From Euglena gracilis (lineage: Eukaryota; Euglenida; Euglenophyceae; Euglenales), in the NCBI GenBank assembly GCA_039621445.1, contig CP154957.1:42131474-42195473 (forward strand): a stretch of 64,000 nucleotides of DNA. The letters are read 5' to 3'. Position 1 is the first letter of the stretch. The number at the start of each line of letters is the position of its first letter. The position numbers were made by a program, and so were the translations under genes. The notes below the pieces were generated by a model. That model was not told the DNA's origin, ran no database searches, and saw only the letters and a list, made by a program, of their open reading frames with translations. Below, piece by piece: positions 1 through 10,879 of the stretch.

Positions 1-790
1 TGGACCCCCCCCTCGTTAAACGATAAGGCCCTCCCCCGGGATATTTTTGATGCCGTTTGGTCGAAAATTTTGATTAAAATTTTCGAAAAGTTGAGATGAC
101 ATTTTTGGCTATTTTCGGCCAGAGTGGGTGCTTCACCAGTAGAGTTCACCATGGGTTTATGCGAGGGAGGGAAGGTGTCCAGGACGTCACCACACACAAT
201 GACCAATACTGCCTGATCTCCAAGGTTGATGGCGGCCGGGGGTCCAAGATTTGACAGACAAAATTCTTCCCAATCCGAGAACACCTTCCGGTCGCTTTTC
301 GGTGGCCGGCTTTTTGTATTAAAAAAAAAGCCGTTTGTTGCATTATGGGGGGGCAGGCCTTTGCCTGGGTTTGCAGCACCCCCCAGGGGGGGGGGGGGCT
401 GGACTGCAGCTGGTCCAAATTTGGGTATTGGGAATTCTGGACCCCCAGGGGGGGGGGTCTGCTGGCAGGGCTAGTTAGTGGTAATTTTTTGTTTCAGTAT
501 TTTTTTCCCCCAGTGACCGGCACGAAGCGCCGATTTTTTTTGGATCCCCCAAAATGGCCAAAAATGCCCATTTTTGTCGGTTTTTTGATTTTTTGAACAA
601 AATCCGCCTAAAAATACAGTAAAAACCTCATTTCCACCTTGGCGCGCAGCGCCGGAGGAAAATTTTTTCCAGTTGGGGGGGACCCTGAACATCCCCTCCG
701 ATGTTGGTGTCATTGGCCCCTTCGCGCTCTTAATATGCAAACTTGGACCCCTAAGGTTGGCCCCCCAGTCCTACTTTAACGTCCGGGGGG
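1..790. other. G/C-homopolymer-rich noncoding stretch
   Basis: No gene seen. The stretch holds several G runs (near 342-350, 384-396, 450-458, 675-682) and C runs, short palindromes around them, and two GCGC-loop-GCGC style hairpins (near 520 and 642) of the kind found at the centre of the short inverted elements elsewhere in the window. Open frames here are low complexity. It is probably decayed fragments of those elements, but I could not match complete ends. Confidence 0.4.
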
Positions 791-804
791 GGGGGGGTAT
801 CTCG

Positions 805-1005
805 AAAATGAAGCAAAATCAAAGAAAATGTCCTAAATTGAAGCCTTTGGAACGCCCTACCTAACGGTATTTTGATTTCCCGGTAACTCCATGGCCAGCC
901 CGAGTTATGGCCAATTTTCGGCCAATTTTTGGCTTTTTTTATACAGTTACAGTTACAGTTACAGTTACAGTTTTGGCCTGTTTTGATTTAGCCATTTCGG
1001 CCATT
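805..1005 (+). repeat. Inverted repeat arm, partner at 2108-2305
   Basis: About 200 bp that matches the reverse complement of 2108-2305 with scattered mismatches. Shared words include GGTATTTTGATTTCC, GTAACTCCATGGCCAGCCCG and TTGGAACGCC. It contains the CAGTTA microsatellite. A second, shorter homologous pair (1255-1335 versus 2438-2505, also inverted relative to each other) lies outside a simple stem-loop order, so the region was rearranged after the repeat arose. Family unknown. Confidence 0.7.
944..975. repeat. (CAGTTA)n microsatellite
   Basis: About five perfect 6-bp units, inside the left arm of the 0.8/2.1 kb inverted repeat. Confidence 0.9.
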
Positions 1006-1796
1006 TTCAGGTATAAAAAAAAAAGTCGGAAAAAACAAAAAAAATTGCCCAAAACCACGTTTTTTGGCCTCCCAGACCCGGAAAAACCGTTTTCCAGCTG
1101 AAAATGAGTGTTTTTCGACCCCCTCCCCTGCACCCCGTGTTTGGCCCGAAACCCATGCATTTTGGGTCATTTCCAGGGCAAAAAAAGTTCCGGGCCGGGC
1201 CGCTGGGTGCACAGCTGGGCCGGCCGGGTCGCCAGGCTTGGCGAGCTGGGCCCTGGCTGCCACATGCCCCAAACACCTGCTGCAGTGATGCACCATTGCG
1301 CACGTGAAGAGGTCAGCACTACACAAAACCTGGTTCATATGTATATGGATATGTACATGTATATGTGCGTGTATATGCATACGCATATGTGTGCCTTTTT
1401 ACATGGCAGCTGGATGGGGGGTCATTAAGCATCTGCAGTGGGGTGGGTTGGCATTTTTTTTTGCGTTTTTGATGGAATAGGGTCAGGGTTAGGAGTTCGG
1501 CTTATTTTTTTTAGATTAGTGTCAGTTAGGCTTACAGGTGGACAAAAATTACGATAAAAAATATCAACGGTGAAACCGTTATCATTACCTCATTATTGCC
1601 CTGATTTTGTGCCTAAAAAAGTGACTATTTTTTTATAACGCCAATTTTAACCCAACCCTATTCCTAAAAATAAAGTGCCAACGCTCCCCGAATCCCATGG
1701 AAGTCGCCCAGATTTGGCGCGCTTTCCACATGCCGCGGGACCGAAAAGTGGGAAAGTTAGGATTGGGGGTCCTCATACGACCCGGGGGGGGGGTCC

Positions 1797-2088
1797 CATA
1801 TATGTAGTATATATGTATATATGTATGTGTATATGTATGAATATGTAAGTATATATTTGTATATATGATATATATAATATATTAATATATATTATATAAT
1901 ATAATATATTATCATATGTATCATATATATATATAATATATCTATATAATATATAGTATATATATATATATTATAATATATATATATATATCCTCTCTCT
2001 CGTTCATATATATTTCTAATATATCTCTTATTAATATATCTATATCTATCTATATATCTCTTATATATATTCTCTCTATATCTTCGCC
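1797..2088. repeat. AT-rich microsatellite (TATA/TATG/TCTC units)
   Basis: Nearly 300 bp of alternating TA with interspersed TATG and CTCTCTC tracts. All open frames across it are Tyr/Ile repeats and are artefacts. Confidence 0.9.
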
Positions 2089-2107
2089 CCCGTTGAATTT
2101 TTTGATA

Positions 2108-2305
2108 TTGCCCCCCCAAAAAATGGCCAAGTCGAAACAAGCCAAAAGGTGCATTATTTGGAGCGAAACGGCCATAAAATGGCCATTACTCGGGCTGGCC
2201 ATGGAGTTACAGGGAAATCAAAATACCATACAGATAAGGCGTTCCAAGGGCTTTGATTCAGGTTGCTGGTCATTTCCTTTGATTCTGCTTCATTTCCGAC
2301 ACATT
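2108..2305 (-). repeat. Inverted repeat arm, partner at 805-1005
   Basis: Reverse-complement counterpart of 805-1005. The pair encloses 1.1 kb that is mostly microsatellite and a CG-rich patch, with no coding capacity recognised. Confidence 0.7.
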
Positions 2306-2522
2306 TTTGGAACATCGATTTTTTTACCCCCAAAAACAGTCCAAAAACAGCCCCAGAAATGGGCCCGGAAAATGGTCGTAACTCAGGCTACACAAATAAT
2401 ATTCTTAAAAAATGGGCCCTGCAGAAATGCGGTCGGAACCAGGTTTTGTGCAGTGCTGCTCTTCACCTGCCAGATGGTGGGACATGGCAGGGGCCCCCTC
2501 CGGTGGAAGCTTTGCTCTTAAG

Positions 2523-2892
2523 CCCCCCCCCAAATAACGGGGCGGGTGCCCCGTTACTGGCACCATCTTTTTGACCTTCCCCCCTGCCCCGTTATTTGGG
2601 CACTACCCGTCATCATGGAATTCCCTCACAGACCTTTTGTAATGAGTGACAAGTGACACATCCTCTTATTTATTAAATTTATGGAATGATGAGCGTTGCA
2701 AACCTGACATCTGAATGTGTTTTTGACCTATCCCTGGTTCCATTTGTTGTGGAATATTTTCGTCGTCGCTTACCTCTTGGGCAAAAAAAAGCTGAGGGTG
2801 CCTTGTTGTTGGCACCATCTTTTTCGGCCTGCCCCCTGCCCCATTATTTGGGCACTGCCCACTCAAAGGGCACTGCCCCGTTATTTGGGGGG
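2523..2892. mobile_element. C/G-run-bounded inverted element (AAATAACGGGGC type)
   Basis: 370 bp, starting with a C run followed by AAATAACGGGGC and ending with GCCCCGTTATTTG plus a G run: perfect inverted ends of about 18 bp. Internal partial copies of the end motif (GTTATTTGGGCACT near 2600 and 2850) make the terminal unit iterated, as in the other run-bounded elements at 47.8, 52.4, 60.6 and 62.9 kb. No transposase inside and no convincing target-site duplication. Inferred to be a MITE-like non-autonomous element. Confidence 0.6.
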
Positions 2893-3980
2893 AGGTTTAC
2901 TCTTATAAGAGCTCAACCCCATCCCAATTTTTCCAGAAAGTCGGCATGTATGTTCATGTTTTGTGTTGTATATGCACGTAGACATTATAAACGCGTGTGT
3001 TTTTGCGTATAATGTGTATGTGCATAAATTATTTTTGAGATTGAGTTGGCTCATTTGGGTTTGGTTTGTCTTTGTCTGTGTTTGCGATTGTGGATTGCAT
3101 CTGTGGATGTGGTTGCCTGGATAATGGTTTTGTTCGCATGGAAGGGATGCTACTTGTTGTTTCATTTGTCAAGCAGACCCAAGTTGCACGTCTGCCTGGA
3201 TGAGGTTTTGTTACCTTGGAGAAGAACTTGATTCAAGGCCCAGAAGGGCTTTTTCCTCCTTCGAAATATTTGACCTTTGTTCTTTTGCAGTCCAAAAAGA
3301 ACATTTCGAATGGTTTAACAAGCTCACAGAGGACGCAAATATGATGATAAGAAGCTTGGCTGTATGTTGCGTTGCCTTTTTTGATGAAGAGTTTGCATGC
3401 ATGATGCTTATATTTCGAACATTTTCCCAAAGGGTGGGAATGGGACGAAGTTTGAAAAAAATGTAAACATAATTTAACGTAATACCTGTGGGGTTTGTGT
3501 GTGGGTGGGTTTTCAAAAAGTTGGCAGGTGGGTTTGGGCCTGGGGAAAATAACCCAGGGTAGATTAAATGAGTCTGTGGTTGTGGAGAGACTTCGTGAGA
3601 GAGGACGCCATTGTTTTTGGTTTGCTTCCTTTGGTTTTTTGGGTTTGGTTTGGTTTGGTTTGGTCCAGCGGCGTTCGTTCCCAGTAGCAATTTTTCAGTG
3701 AGGATGGAAATTGATGGTTCAAAATTTCTTTTATCTGCCTGCATCCACCCCCATAGACTGTCTACATGACCATCTTACCTGCGGATTCGGCGCTGTACGG
3801 TGATATGCAGGTTTGTTTCAGAACTTCATTTACGGAGGTTCTCTCATTGCCAGCGTCCATCCAAAACCCATTTAAATACATGGTTAGCCAATGATTATAT
3901 GTCCAGAGATTTGTCCAGAAATGGTGATTTGATATGAATTCAATTGAATATGATTGCAAGTCGCATTGTTCCACACAGGC
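2893..3980. other. No gene recognised
   Basis: Mixed sequence with moderate open frames on both strands (for example 3211-3744 minus), none with a family resemblance, splice-bounded structure or motif I can name. A short (TTTGG)n tract lies near 3640-3660. Confidence 0.4.
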
Positions 3981-4108
3981 TTTGAAGTTCCAGGTGAAGG
4001 GCGACAAATGGTTTGCATAGTATATATCTCACCCCTTCCCTCTGAAACGTGCCAATCGATGTATATCTCAGAACGTCTGACCCAAGACCTCATCCGAACC
4101 ATCATCTC
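3981..4108 (+). repeat. Direct repeat, copy 1 of 2 (partner 4607-4740)
   Basis: About 130 bp starting TTGAAGTTCCAGGTGA and containing AGTATATATCTCACCCCTTC. The same sequence, with a handful of indels, recurs at 4607-4740 immediately before the left end of the DIRS-like element. The two copies bracket about 500 bp that includes a 210-bp T-rich tract. Confidence 0.8.
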
Positions 4109-4397
4109 CTCTCTCTTCTAAACTGCCTGCTTCAAATGGAACCGTAAGAGTTCAGTGCACGGCCAAGGATGGGTGGTGTCATTTGTGCTTTTTTTTTGCA
4201 CAATCATGCGTTTTTTGCTCAACCTCCTGGTCAATTTGAATCTTGTTCTATCCCGCGGGGGATCAGTCTATATTTAAAGCATTCGCTGGGCGACAGTTTT
4301 CCGGAACCTCAGCACAGGACTTTCGGAACCTGGGTCTCCACACATTGTCTTTGTGAGGCTGCTCCCTGCTCGCCGGAGGTGTTGCTTGGATCGTGAC

Positions 4398-4398
<1 letters not shown>

Positions 4399-4433
<35 letters not shown>

Positions 4434-4565
4434 TTTTTTTTTTTTTGTTTTTTTTTATTGTTTTTTTTTTTTTATTTTTTTTTTTTTTTGCAAAATTTTT
4501 GTTTTTTTTTGTTTTTTTTTTTGTTTTTTTTTTGTTTTGTTTTTTTTTTTTTTTTTTTATTTTTT

Positions 4566-4596
<31 letters not shown>

Positions 4597-4610
4597 TTTT
4601 TGTTTTTTTG
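4399..4610. repeat. T-rich tract, about 210 bp
   Basis: More than 90 percent T with single G, A or C bases scattered through it. Apparent 70-110 aa open frames here (poly-Phe on plus, poly-Lys on minus) are compositional artefacts. The tract sits between the two 130-bp direct repeats. On the minus strand it would read as a very long A tail, which could mark the 3' end of a retro-inserted sequence, but no coding region precedes it. Confidence 0.9.
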
Positions 4611-4740
4611 AAGTTCCAGGTGACCGGTCGACAAATGGTTTGCCCATAGTATATATCTCACCCCTTCCCTCTGAAATGCCAATCGATGTATTATCTCAAA
4701 CGTCTGACCAAGACCTCATCCGACACCTCATCCTCCTCTC
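4607..4740 (+). repeat. Direct repeat, copy 2 of 2 (partner 3981-4108)
   Basis: Second copy of the 130-bp repeat, abutting the first DIRS terminal-repeat copy at 4745. Confidence 0.8.
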
Positions 4741-4744
4741 TTTG

Positions 4745-4815
4745 TGACTCGCACTCCCTCGAGGCAAACCGCCCAGGGAGGAAGGGACATGAAGGCGAAG
4801 CACAAAGACCTTTTG
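4745..4815 (+). repeat. DIRS terminal repeat copy I1
   Basis: Contains CACTCCCTCGAGG, GGGAGGAAGGGAC and GGCGAAGCACAAAGACCTT. The same words in the same strand orientation occur at 10800-10865, the 3' end of the plus-strand DIRS copy, and a diverged version at 4976-5050. Confidence 0.75.
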
Positions 4816-4975
4816 AGCAAGGCATGGCCTCACAAGGGCAAAGTGCGGAGCCCGAGGTGTCGTTCTTGAGGTTGGGGTGCCCCGTGCTGGTTTTTAGTGC
4901 CGGATATTTTTCTTCCTCCTTCTGCCCCCCATGGCGTCTTCATCGTCGCCTGTGGACCCGATTAACCTACAAAAC

Positions 4976-5050
4976 CAATCGGACTCCCACAGCACAGGAA
5001 GGGGGAGGAAGGGACCAAGAGGGCGAAGCACAAGAAGAGGGTGAGGCCCT
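4976..5050 (+). repeat. DIRS terminal repeat copy I2
   Basis: Starts TCGGACTCCCAC and continues GGAAGGGGGAGGAAGGGACC. It is the near-perfect reverse complement of 5335-5405, giving about 70-bp arms around a 285-bp loop. Confidence 0.8.
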
Positions 5051-5334
5051 TCGTTCCTTGCCGGCTGTTCTGCTCTGGTGTGTTTGTGTGCGCGGGGGGT
5101 CCTTCTTACTGCGCCTTTGTTGCCGGAGTTGGCGATGAAGAGGCCTCCTCCGACACCTTGGCGAAGCTGAACCGTCGTGGCCTCGCCCCCCCTTCTGCAT
5201 ATGGATGTTTGGTGGTGAGCCCCCTTTCAGGATGGGGTGCCGCTCTCTTTCTGGTGTTTTCCTGGGTGGGTGGTTTGGGTTGCTTGGCTGAGGGTCCCCT
5301 TTCTGGCTGGGACGTTTTTCTTTTCTCTGGGGGG

Positions 5335-5405
5335 TTGGGCTCGCCATCTTCTTATGCTTCGCCATCTTGGTCCCTTCCTCCCCCTTCCAGTGTCGTGGGA
5401 GTCCG
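5335..5405 (-). repeat. DIRS terminal repeat copy I3 (inverted)
   Basis: Reverse complement of I2. It lies directly downstream of the recombinase reading frame of the minus-strand element, where the inverted terminal repeat and internal complementary region of a DIRS element are expected. Confidence 0.8.
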
Positions 5406-5439
5406 AGACTATTCGGGCTCCGCAAAGCGAGATGGTGAG

Positions 5440-6446
5440 GTACCGTATGGCCCAGAGGAAACCCCCCCCTCTGGGCCATAATTTGCTGAATTTTTGGTCC
5501 GACCCCCAGCCTCAAATAATGGGTCTGAAAGGCTCCAAAATTTTTTTCACTGGCCCAGTTGCAGACTTCCTCCACTTGCAAACCAACGCTCTTCCACCAT
5601 AAAACCCCAGCCCCTCTGGTGCTGTGGGGTTTCCAGTGGGTGGTGTCCACCCCCCCCCTCTTGCAACATTCTTTTGGTGAGGGAATTCACTCTGTCTGAG
5701 GTGAAAGGTCTTTTACCATCCAAAGACCATAACAAAGTATTTTTGTGTCCAACCATGTGGGCTGACCTCTCTACATACTCTTTCAATAAACGCCAGGGGC
5801 TTACGAGAGGGATGTGTGGCAGATTCAAAATCTCCTCCCACGTTGGGTACTGCCACCCTTTCCTTTGCAACAGAATGAAAATTTTTTCTCCCACTAAACT
5901 GATTTTTCGCTTGGTTCTGGCTAGATCAACCCCCCTTTGGAGGGCCAACAGCCTCCAACAAGTGATGAGTCTGTTTCTGAGCTCTTTCACAGACATTTCT
6001 GAGAGGTGTTTTGAATCTCTGATTATGTTCTCCACATATTCAGTGGTGTCCCAAAAATGGGCATACCTGCAGACGTTGGCATTCCATTTTCATTTCAATG
6101 GAGCCAAAGGAGGGGGAAACCTCAATGAACCAAACCCTGGGAGTAACAAAGCTGCATATCCATTTCTAGCAGTGTTGAGGCTGTGAACATCAAGATCCAG
6201 GATGTCTTCAGCCATCTTGTGGACTGTGCAGTCCTGCAGGTGCACCCCTTTGTGCAACAATTGACTTACCAGAGGCCTGAAGGTTGAGTCATATCTTTTG
6301 ACATTGCCCAGATTCTTTATGTAAGTGTCGATACTGGACATCGAAACTTCCTGGGATTGTAATATTTGCCTGACACAATCAAGCAGGCCATATTCCACCT
6401 TGGTGGGAGCATCTCCTCCCCCCAGCAGTTGGTGAACAGACCACAC
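5440..6446 (-). pseudogene. DIRS tyrosine recombinase (YR), copy 1
   Basis: Would catalyse integration of the circular DNA form through a tyrosine intermediate. Minus-strand pieces: 6446-6090 (N-terminal helical, core-binding-like part), 6035-5547 (segment with LLALQRGVDLARTKRKIS, equivalent to the first catalytic Arg region) and, after a frameshift near 5650, the HSTRGAGV motif that supplies the His-x-x-Arg pair, followed by a segment aligning with the catalytic Tyr region. The plus-strand copy has the same HSTRG motif at about 10590. Frame changes between segments make it nonfunctional as it stands. It follows the RT/RNase H region, as in known DIRS elements. Confidence 0.85.
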
Positions 6447-6513
6447 TGGGGGCTGGGGGGGATAACAGCAAAACTTTCCTGCCTGGCTGCCTGATTGGGA
6501 TTAATTGGCGCCG

Positions 6514-8235
6514 CTATAACGTCCAAGCCCAGTATGGTACGATCAACAGACAACTTAGATCTGGGTTTAAAATTAATCTCTGAACCCACTGGGAAATGAT
6601 GCTCCAGGGAGGGTTTGCATAAACTGGGGGGAGGCCCCTTAAATCTGCCTTCAAGGCATCCACCAGCAAAGCCCCCTGGTGGGGGTATCGCCAAATGAAC
6701 TTGGGAATTCTTTGTTGCTGGGTGTGCAAATCATGTCCAGCTCTGAGGTTACGCCTTTTTTGTAAAACTGCAGAATGTGGTGAAAATTTGTAGATTTAGG
6801 GTGTAACACCCCAGGTCTTTTTTCTCCCTGGTAATGGAGTCTGCCAATTGCTCCTGGGTGGGAACCCAAACCACCTGCAAGTTGATTTGCTTTTCCTGAC
6901 AGTGATACAGCAGCAGTTTTAAGATGGAATTTAGGTAGGGTTTTTTCCTCCCCGTTTTGTTGAGTAATTTACAGCCTGGCTGTCCACATGAAGCACAATT
7001 GTTTCGTTTTGGTTTGGTCAAAGCTTTTGGTTCCTACTGCAGCCCTCAGCTGTTTTTGATTGATATGAAGGACACGCAGGTCCCTCCAAAAATCCTGCAC
7101 CTTTGACCTGAACCTTTGTCCAGACCCCCCCATTGCCAGGTGCTGCTGTCTGGGAACAGTTCCTGAGATGCCTGGGATTGAAATACCCTGCCCACACCTG
7201 GCTGTAAAAAGGCTTTTATCTCCACAATTTGATCTTTGACCCCCTGGGGAAGGATTAATGGTGTGGTCCAAACCCCACTTTGTGCACAAATCCACCATTT
7301 TGCAAAGTTGATCTGTCAGAATTCCGAGAAATGACATTGAAACTAAATAGCTTCTGCCTTGCCCCACAATAGAACTCAGCTTTCTGCACCTCATGTTTTG
7401 TGCTGTAAGCACCTTTCCTAACTCCTTTCTTAAGGATTTTAGTTTTTCTTGTGGGATTTCCAGTTTGACCTTTTTCAAATTGATCCACTGGTCCAAATGC
7501 TTTTTTTTTCTGTGTTGGTTCCAGACAGGATATGGGAGCTTTAATCTGAAACCTGTCAGTAAGAGATCTTCTTTCCAATCTTCCAAATGCTGGGTTGCTG
7601 TCTTTTGCTGGAGGCTAACAGGAAAATGTTTGTCCAGAAAGATAAAAACTACCTTTCCCTCCTTTCTCCACGTTCTTTACCAGATTCCCATGAGAGTCAT
7701 AAACTTTTGTGGCAGGCTGCTTATGCCAAAGCATGCAGCTTGAAAATGCCAAGTCCCCCCCCCCCACTTGCATGCAAACATATTATTCCAAGCTGCTGTC
7801 CAGCTTTAAGTGAAAATAGGCATCTTTCATTTCGATTTTCACACAGAACCAACCTTTTCTTAAATATGGGAAGATTTTTCCCATGTGTTCCACTCTGAAC
7901 TTCTGGGGGGTGAAGTGGATATTTAACTGTCGACAATCTGAAATTAGTATTTCTTTTGTCTTTTTCCCTTCTGTTTTTGGAAATGATGAAGTAAGGGACA
8001 AATGTTTTGCCTCTTCTGGGGGGATTTGCCTGGTTGGCCGCTGCACATTCGTATTCCCTCACAATTTTCTGGGCAGTCATTGTTTATTGGGGGGTTTTGA
8101 AGGCAACTTTTAAGGACACTTGATGGGGAGAAGAAGATGTGCCATAACCCCCTCCCTTATCAGGTTTAACACCTCTCTCCTCGCTCCTGCTTGAATCCAA
8201 TGGGAAATGCTGGCCTGCAGGGCCCTGTAAGGGTG
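6514..8235 (-). pseudogene. DIRS reverse transcriptase / RNase H, copy 1
   Basis: Polymerase region broken into several frames. In order on the minus strand: ISHWIQAGARREVL and ISDCRQLNIHFTPQKF (fingers), IEMKDAYFHLKLD (first catalytic Asp), FGISSLPQKFMTLMG (palm), FIFLDKH where the family has the YxDD box (second Asp replaced by Lys), thumb and connection, an RNase H region ending VVWVPTQEQLADSITRE, then the conserved block ending YANPPWSIISQW (6514-6729). The plus-strand copy keeps YLDD. Loss of YxDD and multiple stops indicate a dead copy. Confidence 0.88.
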
Positions 8236-8619
8236 CACCCCAGGATGTAAAGTGTCTGGGGATTCCACAGGCCCCATCACTGGGTCTTTCCCACTGACTG
8301 CTCCATCACTGTGGTCACCTCTGGCTTCCCCATCACTGGGGTCACACCTGGCCCTGCCACATGGCTTCCAAAAGACAGGCTTTCCCCCTGCTTCCGAAAA
8401 TGGGGAAGGTCTGTGTCTTCAGAGTGGAGGAACATACAACGCTGGGTGGTCTGGGCTGATTACCTCTGTGGGGGCCCTGTCTGATCCAATCTTGGGCCTC
8501 CCCCCCAAGGGCTGATGTGGTGTATGCTCTTGAATGTAGTGGCCTCCGTTGGCCTTCAGGGCCAACTGGCCCCCACTGGCATTCAGGCCTTCCCAGCCTC
8601 ATTGTCCTTCTCTCCAGGA

Positions 8620-9830
8620 CTTCTTCGGTGATGAAAAACATTCGAAAAACTGTGGAGAAAAGGGGCATACAGGAGTTTATTTACCTGGACGACATTTTTC
8701 TGGTGGCCCCCACCCAAACAATTTACAAAATAACCTGAAAACAGTTGTCAAAGATTTGCTGGATTCTGGGTTCAAAATCAATGTGAAAAATTCCACCCCG
8801 CAGCCCACCCAAGTGGTATAAAAGGGGCTGGGAAAAATTGTGAAAAAAATTACATGTCAAAAAGGCAATTGGCTGCCATTTTGGGCCAAATAAGATGCAA
8901 CCTAATGGCCCTGCCCTTTTTAAGGGCTTTTACAGACACCCTGACAATATTTTTGGTCGCAAAGTCCACAGCCCCCTGGGACTCAAAACACCCTCTATCC
9001 CATGAAATCAAAGCCCAATCAAGGGATGGGGGGGGACCCTTCCCCAAAAATGTAACCAGAGTGTTGCACTCAGACAGCAGCACCCATGCTTGGGAGGGGC
9101 TAGACATCCACACAGGAGAAATTGTGCACGAATTTAGGAGAAAAGACTCCATTTTGCACATCAATGTAAAAGGAGCTCAGAGCAGCAATCAGCACTGTGA
9201 AAAATCTGAGCAAACCTGGGGAAACAGTTTCCTTGTCAGTGGACAACCAGGTAATTTACTTTTACCTAACAAAAGGTGGGGGCAGAAAGGACCCCTTCAA
9301 CAAAATGCTGAGACCATTTTTCAAGTGGTGCATGGAGCACCAAGTAAACCTCCAAGTCAACTGGGTACCCTCAAAAGAATGCCTGGCAGACCCCATCAGC
9401 AGATGGGAAAGGGACAGGGGGGATTATTTTTTAGACCCCCAGCTTTTTCAATGGCTCAAACAACAGTTCAGAAATTTCATAAGTCTGGAATCAGATTTAT
9501 TTGCCTCCCCAGGCAACAGAAAACTGCCCAATTCTGTGGCCAGGTGGCCCCACTGGGATGCCACAGCAGTAAATGCATTACAATGTCCACTGGACAACAT
9601 GGGGAATCTTTATGCAAACCCCCCCCTGGTCAATAATTCAACAATTTCCACCCAGGTTGAGAATGTTTCCCCAGACCAAAGTTTTGATGGTCACCCCCTA
9701 CTGGGATTCAGCCACCTGGTGGCCCCAATTAATAAAAATGAAAGTTCCAGGGACCCCCTGCCTGAAAATCACCCCCTACAAGGGCATGTTCACCAACTGC
9801 AGAGGGGGCAAATGCCACCCCCCAGGTGGC
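8620..9830 (+). pseudogene. DIRS reverse transcriptase (3' half) / RNase H, copy 2
   Basis: FIYLDDIFLVAPT at about 8675-8715 is the RT active-site box. An open stretch at 9197-9925 encodes the RNase H end (VNWVPSKECLADPISRW) and the post-RNase-H block with DLFASPGNRKLP and NLYANPP. Between 8820 and 9190 the frame is interrupted repeatedly. RT fingers are missing. Order and motifs parallel the minus copy residue for residue in the conserved block. Confidence 0.85.
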
Positions 9831-10664
9831 CCCTGGTTTGCACGATTTGCTCCGGCAAATTTTGGAGGGGAAGCATATTCAGGTTGAGACCATTACCGGT
9901 TTCCAGGGGAGAAACCACAGTTTAAAACGTTATCAGAGTGGTTTTGCACTTCTGTGGGTAATTTTGGAACACATGGGGTGCCCCCCCCCCCTGAAGCCAC
10001 CACAGACCAAGTGACTGACGCTTTAATTCAATTATTCCAATTTTCCAAGGCTGCAGTGATATGCTTTTGATTCCTGGGTTTGGTGGACCGAGATTCCACA
10101 CTCTGTTAACCCCCTACAAGAGGCTTTGGAACCAAAACCTGGAGAAGTATGGGGCATTTTGGGACCCCCTCCCAATCCTCCTGGGGCTGGCAAAGGCGCC
10201 CATGCCCACTGATATTTGTCCATTGCATACACAACTAATTTTTTGCTCACGACTCCTCTGGTTATACTGATCCTCAGACTTATCGCAAGTCAAACGAACC
10301 ACCAGTGTGTTGGGTAGGGCACCCTACATCAAGATTAAGTGTAAAGTACAGAAATTCCATAAGTGGGAAAGGGCTGCGTCCATTCCCCAGTGTCCCCAAA
10401 TCAGCCCATTTCACTTGATGATGGATGTGCTATGTGGCTGCTACACGTTTATTCGTCAGACCTGGGGGCCCCCTCGTACTTTCAGTAAAACCCCCCTTCA
10501 GGGCCATAAGTGCAGACACCATTGCTTCCATCACAAAAGACTTTTTGGCCAAACATGGGGTATCCCCCCAGGTGTGGGGGGCCCACTCCACCAGGGGGCC
10601 AGGGGTTGGTTTACTCAAAAAATTGTGCCTTTCTGCCCAAGAAGTTTGTGAAATTGGTCAGTAG
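9826..10664 (+). pseudogene. DIRS tyrosine recombinase, copy 2
   Basis: The N-terminal part is in broken frames (9826-10420). The C-terminal part, 10425-10664, reads DFLAKHGVSPQVWGAHSTRG and then CLSAQEVCEIGQW, giving the His-x-x-Arg motif; the family's catalytic Tyr, expected about 30 residues further on, is not evident in this frame. Same family as the minus-strand copy at 5440-6446. Confidence 0.82.
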
Positions 10665-10879
10665 AGGGGGGTGGAAGCTTTAAAAAGCCCACTATCAACG
10701 ACTTGGTGCTGCCCAAGGTGCCCTGGAAAATGCCCTGGCCCCCCTAATTTCAGTGCGCAATCTGGCCTCACAAGGGCAAAGTGCGGCGCCCGGGGTGTCT
10801 CGTACTCCCTCGGGGACAGCCAACAAGGGAGGAAGGGGCACCGAGGGCGAAGCACAAAGACCTTGTGAGCCCGACCCCC

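Larger units (their letters stand above)
4745..8600 (-). mobile_element. DIRS-like tyrosine-recombinase retrotransposon, copy 1 (decayed)
   Basis: Reading leftward on the minus strand there is a Gly/Pro/Ser-rich leader (8600-8240), then reverse transcriptase, RNase H, the conserved post-RNase-H domain and a tyrosine recombinase, followed by inverted and direct terminal repeats at 5405-4745. This gene order with a tyrosine recombinase and no aspartic protease or DDE integrase is diagnostic of the DIRS/YR order. Many frameshifts and stops break the frames. It lies head to head with a second, plus-strand copy whose 5' end is cut off near 8600. Confidence 0.85.
8600..10870 (+). mobile_element. 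DIRS-like tyrosine-recombinase retrotransposon, copy 2 (5' truncated)
   Basis: Begins inside the RT palm, just before the YLDD box, and continues through RNase H, the YANPPWSII block, the recombinase with HSTRG, and a terminal repeat at 10770-10865 matching those at 4.7-5.4 kb. It lacks the leader and RT fingers, so the head-to-head junction near 8600 marks a truncation or rearrangement rather than an intact pair. It differs clearly from copy 1, so this is not a recent inverted duplication. Confidence 0.82.

Noticed and set aside
4309-4747. Poly-Phe and poly-Lys frames of about 100 aa
   Set aside because: Pure consequence of the 210-bp T-rich tract.
7393-7898. Plus-strand ORFs of 103-116 aa
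   Set aside because: Antisense shadows of the minus-strand DIRS reverse transcriptase.
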